The position numbers and the translations under genes are program-made. Of a stretch of DNA of 64,000 bases, positions 7,849 through 16,319 are shown one piece after another. Source of the stretch: Paenibacillus jilunlii (lineage in GTDB: Bacteria > Bacillota > Bacilli > Paenibacillales > Paenibacillaceae); NCBI RefSeq assembly GCF_900102965.1, contig NZ_FNGM01000006.1, positions 1-64,000 of the forward strand, in the 5' to 3' direction. The notes beneath the pieces were generated by a model. The model had not been told where the DNA came from. It saw only the letters and a program-made list of their open reading frames with translations, and ran no database searches. The number at the start of each line of letters is the position of its first letter. Position 1 is the stretch's first letter.

Positions 7849-8583
7849 TCAGTCAGGGAAGTAAATCTCCTCTTCTTCGCCTTCAAAATCTTCTTCCTCG
7901 CGTAAAATGTTCAGCACCTGACGCACCATATCCCCAGAAAACCCCCGCCGCATGAGAAATGCGCCGGTCTTCCTGCGCTTGTCATTCACATCGCCGCGGA
8001 TCAGATTCCATTTCTTCCTTCCCGTCTGCAAAGCGCTCTCCAGCTCCTGCTCGGGAGTAATATTCTCCAGCGCCTCGGAAATCAGCGACTTGTCGATGCC
8101 CTTCTCGCGCAGCTCCTGGCGGATCCACAGCTTGCCTTTGCGCTGGTTCGTAATACGCTGCTCTGCCCATTGCTTGGCATACAAGGGATCATCCAGCAGA
8201 CGCTCCTGCTGCAGGCGCAGCAGAACTTCGGCAATAATAGTCTCTCCTATTTCCTTGTCCCGTAAACGGCGGGCCATCTCCTGGGATGTCCGGGGCTTGC
8301 GCTCCAGATACCGCAGTCCCTCCACATAAGCCCGCTGGCGTTCATCAGCGACAACGATCTCCTCCAGATCGGACTTCATGAAGGAGCTCCCGGTAATCAT
8401 CCGGTACTTAATCATGACATCTTCATGAACGGTCATCTGATACGCACCAAAATGAATGATGTAACGGTGGTCGGACTTCTTCTGGCGCTCCACCTTCGTA
8501 ATCACCAGCAGCTCATCCGCAGGAAAATCGGCCAGCATCTGCTCGTCCTGCTCTTCGGGTTCGGGATTTAATTGTATTACCAT
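7849..8583 (-). CDS. recX: Regulatory protein RecX
   Basis: 244 aa RecX, which binds RecA filaments and modulates recombinase activity. The helical-repeat core carries the family patterns LRYLERKPRTSQEMARRL, LLDDPLYAKQWAEQR and ALENITPEQE. The start is the ATG at 8583 (MVIQLNPE), with GAGGTG 9 nt upstream; an in-frame ATG 13 codons earlier lacks an RBS. The C terminus is very acidic (EEEDFEGEEEE). It follows recA by 123 nt with the recA terminator between, so it is read either by leakage or from its own weak promoter. Confidence 0.93.
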   Translation of the reverse strand: MVIQLNPEPEEQDEQMLADFPADELLVITKVERQKKSDHRYIIHFGAYQMTVHEDVMIKYRMITGSSFMKSDLEEIVVADERQRAYVEGLRYLERKPRTSQEMARRLRDKEIGETIIAEVLLRLQQERLLDDPLYAKQWAEQRITNQRKGKLWIRQELREKGIDKSLISEALENITPEQELESALQTGRKKWNLIRGDVNDKRRKTGAFLMRRGFSGDMVRQVLNILREEEDFEGEEEEIYFPD

Positions 8584-8628
8584 GATGGCTGTCACCTCAT
8601 TGCTATTGTAAGTCTGGTTCATTTTACG

Positions 8629-8662
8629 AAAAAACGCCCTGTCAGATCATTCACAGGGCGCT
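8629..8662 (-). terminator. Terminator of recA
   Basis: CGCCCTGT, 10-nt loop, ACAGGGCG, TTTTTT on the minus strand; an 8-bp perfect stem between recA and recX. Confidence 0.88.
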
Positions 8663-8706
8663 CGATATCTTACCTAGTATTCAATTTCAGAAGATTGAAT
8701 ATCAAG

Positions 8707-9771
8707 TTATTCGATTTCAAGCAGCAGCTTTTCTTCTTCCTCTTGCTCAGCCGCCACCTCAGATTCAGTTGGCGCAGCCACAATCGTTGACAGATTGCTT
8801 GCTTCACGAATCTTATTCTCAATCAACAGGGCAATATCCTGATGTTCCTTCAGGAACTGCTTGGAATTCTCACGGCCTTGTCCAAGACGCTCACCCTCAT
8901 AAGAGTACCAGGCACCGCTCTTGTTGACGATGTCCATTTCAGTACCGATGTCCACAAGGCTTCCTTCTTTGGAGATCCCTTCACCATACATGATATCAAC
9001 ATCAGCCTGCTTGAATGGAGGAGCTACCTTGTTCTTCACGACCTTGATCTTTGTGCGGTTACCCACCACATCGTTACCCATCTTAATGCTCTCAACGCGG
9101 CGTACATCCAGACGCACGGAAGAGTAGAATTTCAAGGCCCGGCCGCCGGGTGTTGTTTCCGGGTTACCGAACATTACACCAATCTTCTCACGAAGCTGGT
9201 TGATGAAGATAGCAATAGTATTCGACTTGTTGATTGCCCCCGACAGCTTCCGCAAAGCCTGAGACATCAGGCGGGCCTGCAAGCCTACATGGGAATCGCC
9301 CATGTCGCCTTCGATTTCTGCCTTCGGAACCAATGCTGCCACGGAGTCCACTACGATAATGTCGACCGCACCACTGCGGACAAGTGCTTCAGCGATTTCC
9401 AGCGCCTGCTCGCCCGTGTCCGGCTGGGACAGCAGCAGCTCATCGATGTTAACGCCAAGCGCGTTAGCGTATTTAGGATCAAGCGCATGCTCGGCATCGA
9501 TAAAGGCAGCTTGTCCGCCGACCTTTTGCACTTCTGCAATCGCATGCAAGGCAACTGTGGTCTTACCGGAAGATTCCGGTCCATATACTTCAATAATACG
9601 TCCTTTGGGAAGTCCGCCTATACCTAGTGCAATATCAAGTGCCAAAGATCCGCTAGGTACCACTTCCACCTTCATGTGGTTGGATTCTCCCAATTTCATG
9701 ATCGAACCTTTACCGAATTGTTTTTCTATTTGACGAAGCGCCATATCAAGCGCCGCACGACGATCTGACAA
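8707..9771 (-). CDS. recA: Recombinase RecA
   Basis: 354 aa DNA strand-exchange ATPase of recombination and the SOS response. Walker [10 protein letters not shown] (about 65-73), Walker [13 protein letters not shown], loop L1 around GDMGDSHVG and L2 around [20 protein letters not shown] are intact; the C-terminal tail is acidic ([13 protein letters not shown]) as expected. The start is a TTG at 9771: the protein aligns from [12 protein letters not shown], and there is no ATG in frame nearby. A promoter with a LexA-like box lies 30-85 nt upstream. It follows cinA, a common Firmicutes arrangement, but with its own promoter and terminator. Confidence 0.98.
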   Translation of the reverse strand: MSDRRAALDMALRQIEKQFGKGSIMKLGESNHMKVEVVPSGSLALDIALGIGGLPKGRIIEVYGPESSGKTTVALHAIAEVQKVGGQAAFIDAEHALDPKYANALGVNIDELLLSQPDTGEQALEIAEALVRSGAVDIIVVDSVAALVPKAEIEGDMGDSHVGLQARLMSQALRKLSGAINKSNTIAIFINQLREKIGVMFGNPETTPGGRALKFYSSVRLDVRRVESIKMGNDVVGNRTKIKVVKNKVAPPFKQADVDIMYGEGISKEGSLVDIGTEMDIVNKSGAWYSYEGERLGQGRENSKQFLKEHQDIALLIENKIREASNLSTIVAAPTESEVAAEQEEEEKLLLEIE

Positions 9772-9802
9772 TCAGACCACTTCCTTCACTGTTTATAGTA
9801 CT

Positions 9803-9831
9803 ATAATAACGTGTTTTGGAGGTCTTGCCAA
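9803..9831 (-). promoter_or_regulatory. Sigma-A promoter of recA
   Basis: Minus strand TTGGCA (9826-9831), 17-nt spacer, TATTAT (9803-9808), placing the start about 25-30 nt before the TTG codon. Confidence 0.75.
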
Positions 9832-9840
9832 GCTTTTTTT

Positions 9841-9854
9841 CGAACATACATTCG
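9841..9854 (-). promoter_or_regulatory. Candidate LexA (SOS) box upstream of recA
   Basis: CGAATGTATGTTCG on the minus strand differs at one position from the Firmicutes SOS pattern CGAAC-N4-GTTCG. It lies 10 bp upstream of the recA -35 hexamer. Confidence 0.75.
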
Positions 9855-9995
9855 TTTTTTTTGTCCTGCGGGGGAATACTCCCTTTTATTGTAAGCCTCC
9901 TTCCGGATCTGGTGCTAACCCAGAATATTCGGTCACCGGACGCCGGACAGTGCCTTCTTCCAAAGGAAGGCTGCAGGTTCATGCCTATTAATATA

Positions 9996-10034
9996 ACAAA
10001 AAACCGCAGCAAGGATATCTCAGTGCCACGGTTC
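9996..10034 (-). terminator. Terminator of cinA
   Basis: Minus strand AACCGTGGCA pairs with TTGCTGCGGTT (10 pairs, two G-U) around a 12-nt loop and is followed by TTTTTT. It separates cinA from the recA promoter. The 140 bp between them (9855-9995) shows no other clear signal. Confidence 0.82.
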
Positions 10035-10069
10035 TTCCGTATACTTGAATTATATACTGGGCAATACGG

Positions 10070-11359
10070 TTATTGCAAGGCTGACCCTTCAAGCGGGGTA
10101 TCCACCTTGCGCTCCTCCAGTCTGCGCCAGAGACGGTACAGAAGCGACTTGACGGTCCGCAGACGGATGTTCTCCCGCGTACCCTTAAGATTGAGCTCAT
10201 AGACCTCGGTAGGCCGGCCCCGTTCCGCCAGTCCAACGAACACAAGCCCAACTGGCTTGCGTTCAGAATATCCCGGACCGGCTACACCGGTAACCGACAA
10301 CCCGAAATCACTGTCTGCAATCATTCTGACCTGATCCGCCAGCACCTCGGCCACTTCCCGGCTTACCGCGCCCGGCGCATCCGGCCCCTCCAGAAGGGCT
10401 GACGGCACATTCAGCAGCTTTTTCTTCATATCATTGGAATAGCATACGATTCCTCCGAGAAACATCGAGGCGCTGCCCGGAATACTCGTAATGCTCTCCA
10501 TCAGCAGGCCGCCAGTACAGCTCTCCGCCGCACTCACAGTCAATCCGGCATCCGCCATCCAATCGACGATCAGCTGTTCCAGAGGCACATCGATATTAGC
10601 GTACATATGCTCCGGCAGGATCTCCTGAATGGTTTTCTCCAGCACCTCCAGCTTCTGCATGGCCTCCCGTTCAGAAGGGGCTTTGGTGGATATGCGGACC
10701 GTTACCTCGCCCTCCTTGGCATAAGGAGCAATGGTCGGATCACTCTGATTCCTAATCAGATCAATCAGCTTATCCTCCAGAAGCGATTCTCCAATGCCGG
10801 CGAACTTAAGCATCTTCGAATAAATCGGCATTTCGCCGGTCAGTGCATGCTGCTGCAGCCAAGGCTTGGCCTGGCCTGTGAACATAGGCTTCATCTCACG
10901 CGGAGGACCGGGAAGTACAATGTAATACTTGCCTCCGTCTGCAAGCGCAAGGCCCACAGCAAGACCCGTTTCGTTCGGAAGCGGTGTGGTTCCATCAATG
11001 ATAAGTGCCTGTTTGCGGTTATTTTCGGTCATTACAATCTTGCGTTCATCAAAAAAACGCTGGACATGATCCATGGCAAGCTGATCAATATGCAGGCTGC
11101 GGCCCAGCGATGCGGCAAGCGCGTCCTTGGTAAGATCATCTTCTGTGGGGCCAATCCCGCCGGTGAACAGAATGACATCCGCACGGCTGCGAGCTATTTC
11201 AATGGCCTGCTGAAGGCGGCTGCTGTTATCCCCAACGACGGTCTGAAAGAACACATCGATTCCAAGCGCCGCCAGCTCCAGGGATAGAAACTGGGCATTG
11301 CTGTTTACGATCTGTCCGAGTAAAAGTTCTGTACCAACGGCAATAATTTCCGCTTTCAT
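10070..11359 (-). CDS. cinA: CinA family protein (competence/damage-inducible; NMN amidohydrolase type)
   Basis: 429 aa two-domain protein. The N-terminal molybdopterin-binding-like domain (about 1-170) shows EIIAVGTELLLGQ, FTGGIGPTEDD and LPGPPREMKPM; the C-terminal CinA domain (about 260-420) shows AESCTGGLL and GVAGPG, the region linked to NMN deamidation and pyridine-nucleotide recycling. The start is the ATG at 11359 with AGGAGG upstream; the frame is open 12 codons further without an RBS. It lies 55 nt after pgsA and probably shares its transcript, ending at the terminator before recA. Confidence 0.95.
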   Translation of the reverse strand: MKAEIIAVGTELLLGQIVNSNAQFLSLELAALGIDVFFQTVVGDNSSRLQQAIEIARSRADVILFTGGIGPTEDDLTKDALAASLGRSLHIDQLAMDHVQRFFDERKIVMTENNRKQALIIDGTTPLPNETGLAVGLALADGGKYYIVLPGPPREMKPMFTGQAKPWLQQHALTGEMPIYSKMLKFAGIGESLLEDKLIDLIRNQSDPTIAPYAKEGEVTVRISTKAPSEREAMQKLEVLEKTIQEILPEHMYANIDVPLEQLIVDWMADAGLTVSAAESCTGGLLMESITSIPGSASMFLGGIVCYSNDMKKKLLNVPSALLEGPDAPGAVSREVAEVLADQVRMIADSDFGLSVTGVAGPGYSERKPVGLVFVGLAERGRPTEVYELNLKGTRENIRLRTVKSLLYRLWRRLEERKVDTPLEGSALQ

Positions 11360-11414
11360 AGCTGGCTTTCTCCTCCTGGATGTAGAGTAACACAAGTAAT
11401 ATTGGTCTTAGCGG

Positions 11415-12002
11415 TCAGGCATTATGAAGCTCCAGCAAATCTTTATTTTTTACAAAATAGTCAATGCCGGAATAGATAGTAACAAGTGCTGCAGCCCAGA
11501 TGGCAATATCATCTACAGGAATGCTGACGAATTGAAACGGGAAGTTATTCAGCAGCAGCAGGGAAATTGCAACAATCTGAATAACAGTTTTTATCTTGCC
11601 CCACTTGCTGGCAGCAACCACTTTTCCTTCGAGCAGCGCTACCTGGCGCAGTCCGGTTACTGCGAACTCACGGCTGATAATAACGATTGCGATCCATGAG
11701 TCACATCTGCCCAGCTCCACCAGGGAAATCAGCACAGCCGAGACCAGCAGCTTGTCCGCAAGAGGGTCGAGCAGCTTGCCCAGATTGGTGACCATGTTGT
11801 ACTTCCGGGCGATATAACCGTCAATGCCATCGGTGCTGGCCGCAAGCAAAAAGATCACCGCTGCGATCAGATGATTAAAGGAAAGCTGGAACGAGCCCCA
11901 ATGAATCGGTTCCGGATAAAAGCTGAAATTCACCAGCAAAAAAAACATCATAATCGGGATAAGACAAATACGTGCCAGCGTAATGCGGTTAGGCAAATTC
12001 AC
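11415..12002 (-). CDS. pgsA: CDP-diacylglycerol-glycerol-3-phosphate 3-phosphatidyltransferase
   Basis: 195 aa integral membrane enzyme making phosphatidylglycerol phosphate, the committed step to PG and cardiolipin. The CDP-alcohol phosphotransferase signature D-G-(x)2-A-R-(x)8-G-(x)3-D-(x)3-D is visible as DGYIARKYNMVTNLGKLLDPLADK (the first Asp pair is TDGID), around residues 60-85, with several hydrophobic segments. It starts with GTG at 12002, GGAGG 7 nt upstream. The leader of about 170 nt carries a large inverted repeat (12050-12133). It precedes cinA and recA as in B. subtilis. Confidence 0.96.
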   Translation of the reverse strand: MNLPNRITLARICLIPIMMFFLLVNFSFYPEPIHWGSFQLSFNHLIAAVIFLLAASTDGIDGYIARKYNMVTNLGKLLDPLADKLLVSAVLISLVELGRCDSWIAIVIISREFAVTGLRQVALLEGKVVAASKWGKIKTVIQIVAISLLLLNNFPFQFVSIPVDDIAIWAAALVTIYSGIDYFVKNKDLLELHNA

Positions 12003-12049
12003 AGAAGTTCCTCCCTTGTTCCATACGAATCCGATATTCCAGTATTCAA

Positions 12050-12133
12050 GTTGAAACGGCTGCGCCGTCCTTATAAAAGCTTATGCTTCCGAAGCAGCGA
12101 TACAACGTATCGCTTTCAGGTACCCGTTTCAAC
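12050..12133 (-). promoter_or_regulatory. Nested inverted repeat in the pgsA leader
   Basis: Outer arms GTTGAAACGG and CCGTTTCAAC are perfectly complementary over 10 bp and 64 nt apart. Inside are AGCGATAC-gtt-GTATCGCT (8 bp) and a GCTT/AAGC hairpin. The element lies fully inside the predicted pgsA 5' UTR. It could be a structured regulatory RNA, or a mobile palindromic repeat that landed there. Confidence 0.6.
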
Positions 12134-12177
12134 GAGAAATATAAATTCTTTATATTTTCTAAAAAACGGCTTACGCA

Positions 12178-12206
12178 AGTATATTATAGCCCTATGTAGG
12201 TGTCAA
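12178..12206 (-). promoter_or_regulatory. Sigma-A promoter of pgsA
   Basis: TTGACA (12201-12206), 17-nt spacer, TATACT (12178-12183) on the minus strand. The -35 overlaps the T-tract of the upstream yajQ terminator. Confidence 0.82.
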
Positions 12207-12257
12207 AAAAACACAAAGCACCCCGCAGGCGAGAAATCAGCAAGCAGTGCGGGGTAC
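12207..12257 (-). terminator. Terminator of yajQ
   Basis: ACCCCGCA pairs with TGCGGGGT across a 23-nt loop, with a T-rich tract ending in seven T about 10 nt downstream. Convincing stem, somewhat distant U-tract. Confidence 0.65.
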
Positions 12258-12264
12258 GAAAATC

Positions 12265-12756
12265 TTACTTTAAGTTATTAAACTGCAGATCCAGCGGCAA
12301 ATCGGCTTTGCGCAGAATCTGGATAATCTGCTGCAGATCATCACGGCTTTTGCCGGTTACGCGGATTTGGTCCCCCTGGATTTGGCTCTTCACTTTCAGC
12401 TTCGAATCACGGATCAGAATGTTGATTTTTTTGGCATTTTCCTGATCAATTCCCTGCTTAAGACCCAGACGCTGGCGCACAGTGCCCAGAGAAGCCGGCT
12501 CAACCTTGCCGAAATCCAGATTCTTCAGTGTAATGCCGCGCTTGACCATCTTCGACTGTAAAATATCGATGACGGCATTCAGCTTGTATTCGTCCTCCGA
12601 AGCGATGATAAGCGCATCCTTCTCCAGCTTCAGACTGCTCTTGCTGTTCTTGAAGTCGAAGCGGTTATCGATCTCCTTCTCCGTCTGGTGAACGGCATTG
12701 GTCAACTCCTGCATGTCCATTTTGGACACGATATCAAATGAACTTTCCGAACTCAA
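12265..12756 (-). CDS. yajQ: YajQ family nucleotide-binding protein
   Basis: 163 aa, the usual YajQ (UPF0234) length. Members bind nucleotides and, in some species, cyclic di-GMP. The body from SSESSFDIVSKMDMQELTNA to DLPLDLQFNN is strongly conserved. The start is a TTG at 12756, chosen because AAAGGAAG sits 8 nt upstream and the family begins MSSE-S-FD; an open frame of eight more codons lacks family similarity. It is monocistronic between two hairpins. Confidence 0.92.
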   Translation of the reverse strand: MSSESSFDIVSKMDMQELTNAVHQTEKEIDNRFDFKNSKSSLKLEKDALIIASEDEYKLNAVIDILQSKMVKRGITLKNLDFGKVEPASLGTVRQRLGLKQGIDQENAKKINILIRDSKLKVKSQIQGDQIRVTGKSRDDLQQIIQILRKADLPLDLQFNNLK

Positions 12757-12845
12757 TTCATCCACTTCCTTTGTTAGCAAATATTCTTTTCCTATTATAT
12801 GAGAAAGGAACTCTTAAGTCTAATTTGACAGGTAAAGCCCGACAT

Positions 12846-12875
12846 ACAAAACAGCCCCACCAAAGTGGAGCCATT
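12846..12875 (-). terminator. Terminator after the small membrane protein gene
   Basis: GGCTCCAC, short loop, GTGGGGCT (with G-U pairs) then GTTTTGT on the minus strand. A second, bulged hairpin, CCCG-ATTCA/TGAAT-CCGGG, lies at 12901-12922 just after the stop codon. Confidence 0.7.
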
Positions 12876-12927
12876 CTGTGTAAAGGCAGAAACCCCCTTC
12901 CCCGGATTCAATGAATCGGGAGACGCG

Positions 12928-13137
12928 CTACTGCCTGCTGCGTGAGGGGGCCCGGAACATATCCAAAATCCCGAGCAGAATATGTGCCAGTCCAAAGCCC
13001 AGAATACCATAACCCCAGACACTTGGTGTCAGATAATATCCGAGGAGACTGACGATAATACCAAGCCCTGTTACGATCCAGCTTGCGGTCATGAGAGAAT
13101 ACACCTCACTTTGGCGTAAGAACTGTAAATCAGTCAT
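12928..13137 (-). CDS. Small membrane protein of unknown function
   Basis: 69 aa with two hydrophobic segments (about 18-38 and 42-60), WIVTGLGIIVSLLGYYL and YGILGFGLAHILLGIL, joined by a short TPSVWG turn, and a basic C terminus. The start is the ATG at 13137 (MTDLQFLRQ), with AGGAG 5 nt upstream. I do not recognise a named family. It follows the RodZ-like gene by 37 nt and is probably cotranscribed with it. Confidence 0.75.
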   Translation of the reverse strand: MTDLQFLRQSEVYSLMTASWIVTGLGIIVSLLGYYLTPSVWGYGILGFGLAHILLGILDMFRAPSRSRQ

Positions 13138-13174
13138 AGGTTCTCCTAAAAGCCAAAGTCTATACATCAGATGA

Positions 13175-14191
13175 TCATTCAGCAGTTGAATTCTCCTGAT
13201 TTGTATTCTCCTGATTGGTTACATTGTCCTGGCTTCCCTCAGTACCGCTGTTCTGTGTTCCTGTTGTATCTCCGGACGCTGAGCTATCATCCAGCTCCAG
13301 GAGAAGCCGGGATGAGGTTTTGCCGTCTGTGACTACTTGTCCATTGACTGTAATTTCCGTAGCCGGGGAGTACCCGGACTTGATGTACATTCCTTCACTG
13401 TCGAGCGTGAAGCTCAAGTTGTCCCCGGCAGCAGTATTGCCGAAGCTTAGCTTCTCTCCTTTGGAATTCTCGCCTTTGTAGACTTCAAGCCAGCTCACCC
13501 CGCTCGCAGCGATCTGCACCTGAACGGCGCTTCCAGCAGGGGCTGACACCTTGTACACCGTCGTTTTTCCCGATTTGCGGTCCTGAGTGACCGTAACCTC
13601 CTGGGAGGATGGGGATGGTGATGGAGATGGTGAAGCCGATGGAGCTGTTGTCGCCTCAGGAGTCGCTGTGCCCGAACCGGCATCTGCCGAAGCGGAAGGC
13701 GCCGCAACGCCACCTCCCACAGCAGTCGGTGAAGGCTGAACCTTCGACGGATCCTGTGTAGCCGTGGTCAGATTGCCAGGTTCGGCTTTGTCTGGTTCCG
13801 GTTTGTTCATATTGGAAGAAGCGTACATGTAAATCACTACGATAATAAGCACGGGAAAGGTCCACATCAGAACTGTAGGCAGCCATTTCGCATTCCGTTC
13901 CGTTTCTGGTCTGCGGCTGCGCTTCTGTATCACCGTTTCCATCGGTGTCTCTACCGGAGCGGCAGGCACGTTGCCGTGTTCCTCCATCAGCTCGTCGGGA
14001 TTTACATCCACGGCTTCCGCATAGGTTTTGATAAATGCCCGGACGTAAAAGCTTCCCGGCAGCACCTTATAATCCCCCGCTTCGATGGCTTCTAAATATT
14101 TTTTGCGGATTTTTGTTACTTCCTGGACATCATCAAGGCTCATCCCTTTTTGCAGACGCGCCTCCTTCAAATGCCGGCCCAGTTCCGACAT
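13175..14191 (-). CDS. RodZ-like helix-turn-helix membrane protein
   Basis: 338 aa. N-terminal Xre/Cro-type HTH (about 4-65, LGRHLKEARLQKGMSLDDVQ), basic juxtamembrane stretch, one transmembrane helix (about 108-125, WTFPVLIIVVIYMYAS), a Ser/Pro/Thr-rich external linker (about 135-195) and a C-terminal beta domain of the DUF4115 type (about 195-300). This is the layout of RodZ (YmfM in B. subtilis), which links MreB to the cell wall elongation machinery. A good RBS (AGGAGGTG) precedes the ATG. It follows the DUF3388 gene by 42 nt, as ymfM follows ymfK/ymfL. Confidence 0.88.
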   Translation of the reverse strand: MSELGRHLKEARLQKGMSLDDVQEVTKIRKKYLEAIEAGDYKVLPGSFYVRAFIKTYAEAVDVNPDELMEEHGNVPAAPVETPMETVIQKRSRRPETERNAKWLPTVLMWTFPVLIIVVIYMYASSNMNKPEPDKAEPGNLTTATQDPSKVQPSPTAVGGGVAAPSASADAGSGTATPEATTAPSASPSPSPSPSSQEVTVTQDRKSGKTTVYKVSAPAGSAVQVQIAASGVSWLEVYKGENSKGEKLSFGNTAAGDNLSFTLDSEGMYIKSGYSPATEITVNGQVVTDGKTSSRLLLELDDSSASGDTTGTQNSGTEGSQDNVTNQENTNQENSTAE

Positions 14192-14233
14192 ACCATCACC
14201 TCCTAAGTGTGTAGTGCCGCTATCAGCAGCTAT

Positions 14234-15001
14234 TTATAGATCATCACTGTAGCTCGTCGTGAACGAGTCATACAATATCTCTTCGCTTGGTATATTGCGC
14301 AGCTCGATAATAATATCGAAATCATCATAGGTGTATTCGGATTCCCGTACAAAAATATCCGGGTGCTCAATCACCTTCGTGCTTGGCATGCTCATCACAT
14401 GCTGCAGCAGATTATAGTGCTTCTCGTTGGAACGGATCGTGCTGACAATACCGTCAATAATGAATACATTGTGCGGGTTCATTTCATCTTCAGCGAGCTG
14501 GCTGCGCACCGTCTGGCGCAACAGCGTCGAAGAGACAAACGTCCAGCGCTTCATGGCGCAGACACTGCCGGCGATAATCGATTCCGTCTTGCCGACGCGG
14601 GGCATGCCCCGAAGACCAATAACCTGATTTCCTTCCCTTTTAAACAGCTCACCGAGAAAATCAACCAGCAGCCCCAGTTCATCCCTGGTGAACCGGAACG
14701 TCTTGCGGTCATCCGAGTCACGGTCGATATAGCGCCCATGCCGTACGGCCAGCTTGTCAACAAGCCGCGGGGAACGGAGCGCGGTCACTGTTATATTATC
14801 AACTTTTTTGAGCATTTCGCCCATCAGCATGATTTTTTCATCATCACTTGTTTCCAGCAGCATTCCGCGGGTCTTGCCTTCTACCCCGTTAATGGTCAGG
14901 ATATTAACCTCCAGCATTCCGAGCATTGAAGCGATATCACCAAGCAGACCAGGTCTGTTCTTATGTATCTTATACTCCATGTACCATTGTTTATATTCCA
15001 C
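14234..15001 (-). CDS. ymfK: DUF3388 protein: ACT-like domain plus P-loop (YmfK family)
   Basis: 255 aa, matching the YmfK/DUF3388 group, whose function is unknown. Residues about 10-75 look like an ACT domain (NRPGLLGDIASMLGMLEVNILTI), the kind that senses amino acids. Residues 132-139, GMPRVGKT, fit Walker A, and ESIIAGS follows; the later FIIDGIVS could be the Walker B strand. It would thus be a small-molecule-sensing nucleotide-binding protein (inference). GTG start with GAGGTG 6 nt upstream. It lies between two hairpins and the RodZ-like gene. Confidence 0.82.
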   Translation of the reverse strand: MEYKQWYMEYKIHKNRPGLLGDIASMLGMLEVNILTINGVEGKTRGMLLETSDDEKIMLMGEMLKKVDNITVTALRSPRLVDKLAVRHGRYIDRDSDDRKTFRFTRDELGLLVDFLGELFKREGNQVIGLRGMPRVGKTESIIAGSVCAMKRWTFVSSTLLRQTVRSQLAEDEMNPHNVFIIDGIVSTIRSNEKHYNLLQHVMSMPSTKVIEHPDIFVRESEYTYDDFDIIIELRNIPSEEILYDSFTTSYSDDL

Positions 15002-15049
15002 TTGCTACACCTCATAGATTCCTTTTCCCATAACTTTGCGGTATACACC

Positions 15050-15069
15050 AAAAAAAGCCGGCTTCGGCA
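15050..15069 (-). terminator. Short GC hairpin before ymfK
   Basis: GCCG-AAGC-CGGC followed by TTTTTTT on the minus strand, 50 nt upstream of ymfK. The stem is only 4 bp but the U-tract is good; it may be an attenuator for ymfK. Confidence 0.5.
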
Positions 15070-15146
15070 AAGTGTTCTGAACACGGGTCATGTTAATGAT
15101 ATATAAAATAAATTTGAAAGGCAAGGACACTATTGTAATAATTGCA

Positions 15147-15171
15147 GAAAAGCTCCCGCGAGGGGAGCTTG
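15147..15171 (-). terminator. Terminator of the DUF3243 gene
   Basis: AAGCTCCC-CTCGC-GGGAGCTT then TTC on the minus strand, ten nt after the stop. Confidence 0.8.
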
Positions 15172-15180
15172 TTCCGCGAG

Positions 15181-15441
15181 CTATGCGTTTTTCTTCGCCA
15201 GCTTCACCATGAGGGAAGCAATGGTCTGCTTCTCATCATCCGTGCCGACATCCCACAGCTCTTTGATCGCCCGGTTGGAGTAGTTGCCCGGATCGACTTT
15301 CTTATCGAGAAACTCCCCGATTTCAAAAGCCAGCTTGGAAATGGTTTCGTCGCTCATCCCCATTTTTTCAGCCTGAATGACCCGCTCTCCCAGAAAGCTT
15401 TTCCAGGTATCAAAGTTCTTCACTACGGAGTCTGTTGACAT
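15181..15441 (-). CDS. ymfJ: DUF3243 family protein (YmfJ)
   Basis: 86 aa helical cytoplasmic protein of the DUF3243 family, function unknown. The recognisable core is FDTWKSFLGERVIQAEKMGM and DKKVDPGNYSNRAIKELWDV. The RBS GAGGAGG lies well placed before the ATG. The position after the SDR gene and before DUF3388 matches ymfI-ymfJ-ymfK of B. subtilis. Confidence 0.9.
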   Translation of the reverse strand: MSTDSVVKNFDTWKSFLGERVIQAEKMGMSDETISKLAFEIGEFLDKKVDPGNYSNRAIKELWDVGTDDEKQTIASLMVKLAKKNA

Positions 15442-15551
15442 CTTAAATCCTCCTCAAAATGTTGTGGGTTACGTGAGATTTAAAAGCAACAGTTATAATA
15501 TGTCTCCGTCCGGATATTCTTATGCTGGAGTATTTCTCCAAGGGTACAGCT

Positions 15552-16319
15552 TCAGGTAATCCAACCGCCGTTCGGACTGATGATCTGCCCGGTGATATAA
15601 CCGGATTCCGGAAGCGCCAGAAAATACACCAGCGAAGAAATCTCCTCTGGAGAAGCGAGACGTCCTGCCGGAATCTCATCCTCCAGCATCCGCATCTCAT
15701 CCGCCTGCAGGTTGGCAAGCATCGCCGTCTGAACGGCTCCAGGGGCTACGGCGTTGACTGTGACACCCGATGGGGCCAGTTCCTTCGCAAGTGCCTTGGT
15801 GAAGGCATTCACACCGCCTTTGCTGGCGGAATAAGCGACTTCACAGGAGGCGCCGGAAATTCCCCAGACCGAGGATACATTGATAATCCGCCCATACCGC
15901 TGGGACACCATATATGGCATAAAAATCTGGCTGCACAGGAAGGTGCCTTTGAGATTGACTGCCATAATCTCGTCCCATTCTTCCTCAGTCACATCCGCCA
16001 GCATCCCGTAATGCGCCTTACCGGCGTTATTTACCAGAATATCCGGCTGCATTCCGCTCGCCGTGAGCCTTTCGGCCATCCGCACCAGCTGGCTGCGGTC
16101 CTTCATATCCGCAGCCACTGTCATTACCTTGGCTCCAAGCGCCATACAGCGCCGGGCCACATCATTCGCCGCTTCGTGCGAATTCATATAATGAATAACA
16201 ATGTTCATTCCGACTGAGGCAAAACGTTCGGCAATTGCACCGCCGATTCCCCCGCTGCCTCCGGTAATGAGTACGGTCATTTCCCCGATTGGTTTGCTGT
16301 TCTCTCCCGGAAGCGTCAT
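15552..16319 (-). CDS. ymfI: SDR family oxidoreductase (YmfI-like, FabG-like)
   Basis: 255 aa NAD(P)-dependent short-chain dehydrogenase. Cofactor motif TGGSGGIGGA (about 19-28), NNAG (about 95), catalytic Ser in INVSSVWG and the YSASKGG Tyr/Lys pair (about 162-166), then PGAVQTAM. It resembles 3-oxoacyl-ACP reductases, but the true substrate is unknown. Its ATG overlaps the stop of the preceding M16 gene by one base (TAATG), so translation is probably coupled; a second ATG 13 codons in also fits the family start. Confidence 0.9.
   Translation of the reverse strand: MTLPGENSKPIGEMTVLITGGSGGIGGAIAERFASVGMNIVIHYMNSHEAANDVARRCMALGAKVMTVAADMKDRSQLVRMAERLTASGMQPDILVNNAGKAHYGMLADVTEEEWDEIMAVNLKGTFLCSQIFMPYMVSQRYGRIINVSSVWGISGASCEVAYSASKGGVNAFTKALAKELAPSGVTVNAVAPGAVQTAMLANLQADEMRMLEDEIPAGRLASPEEISSLVYFLALPESGYITGQIISPNGGWIT

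Noticed and set aside
9746-10012. 88-aa minus-strand ORF between cinA and recA
   Set aside because: Covers the recA promoter, the LexA-like box and the cinA terminator; no similarity or RBS.
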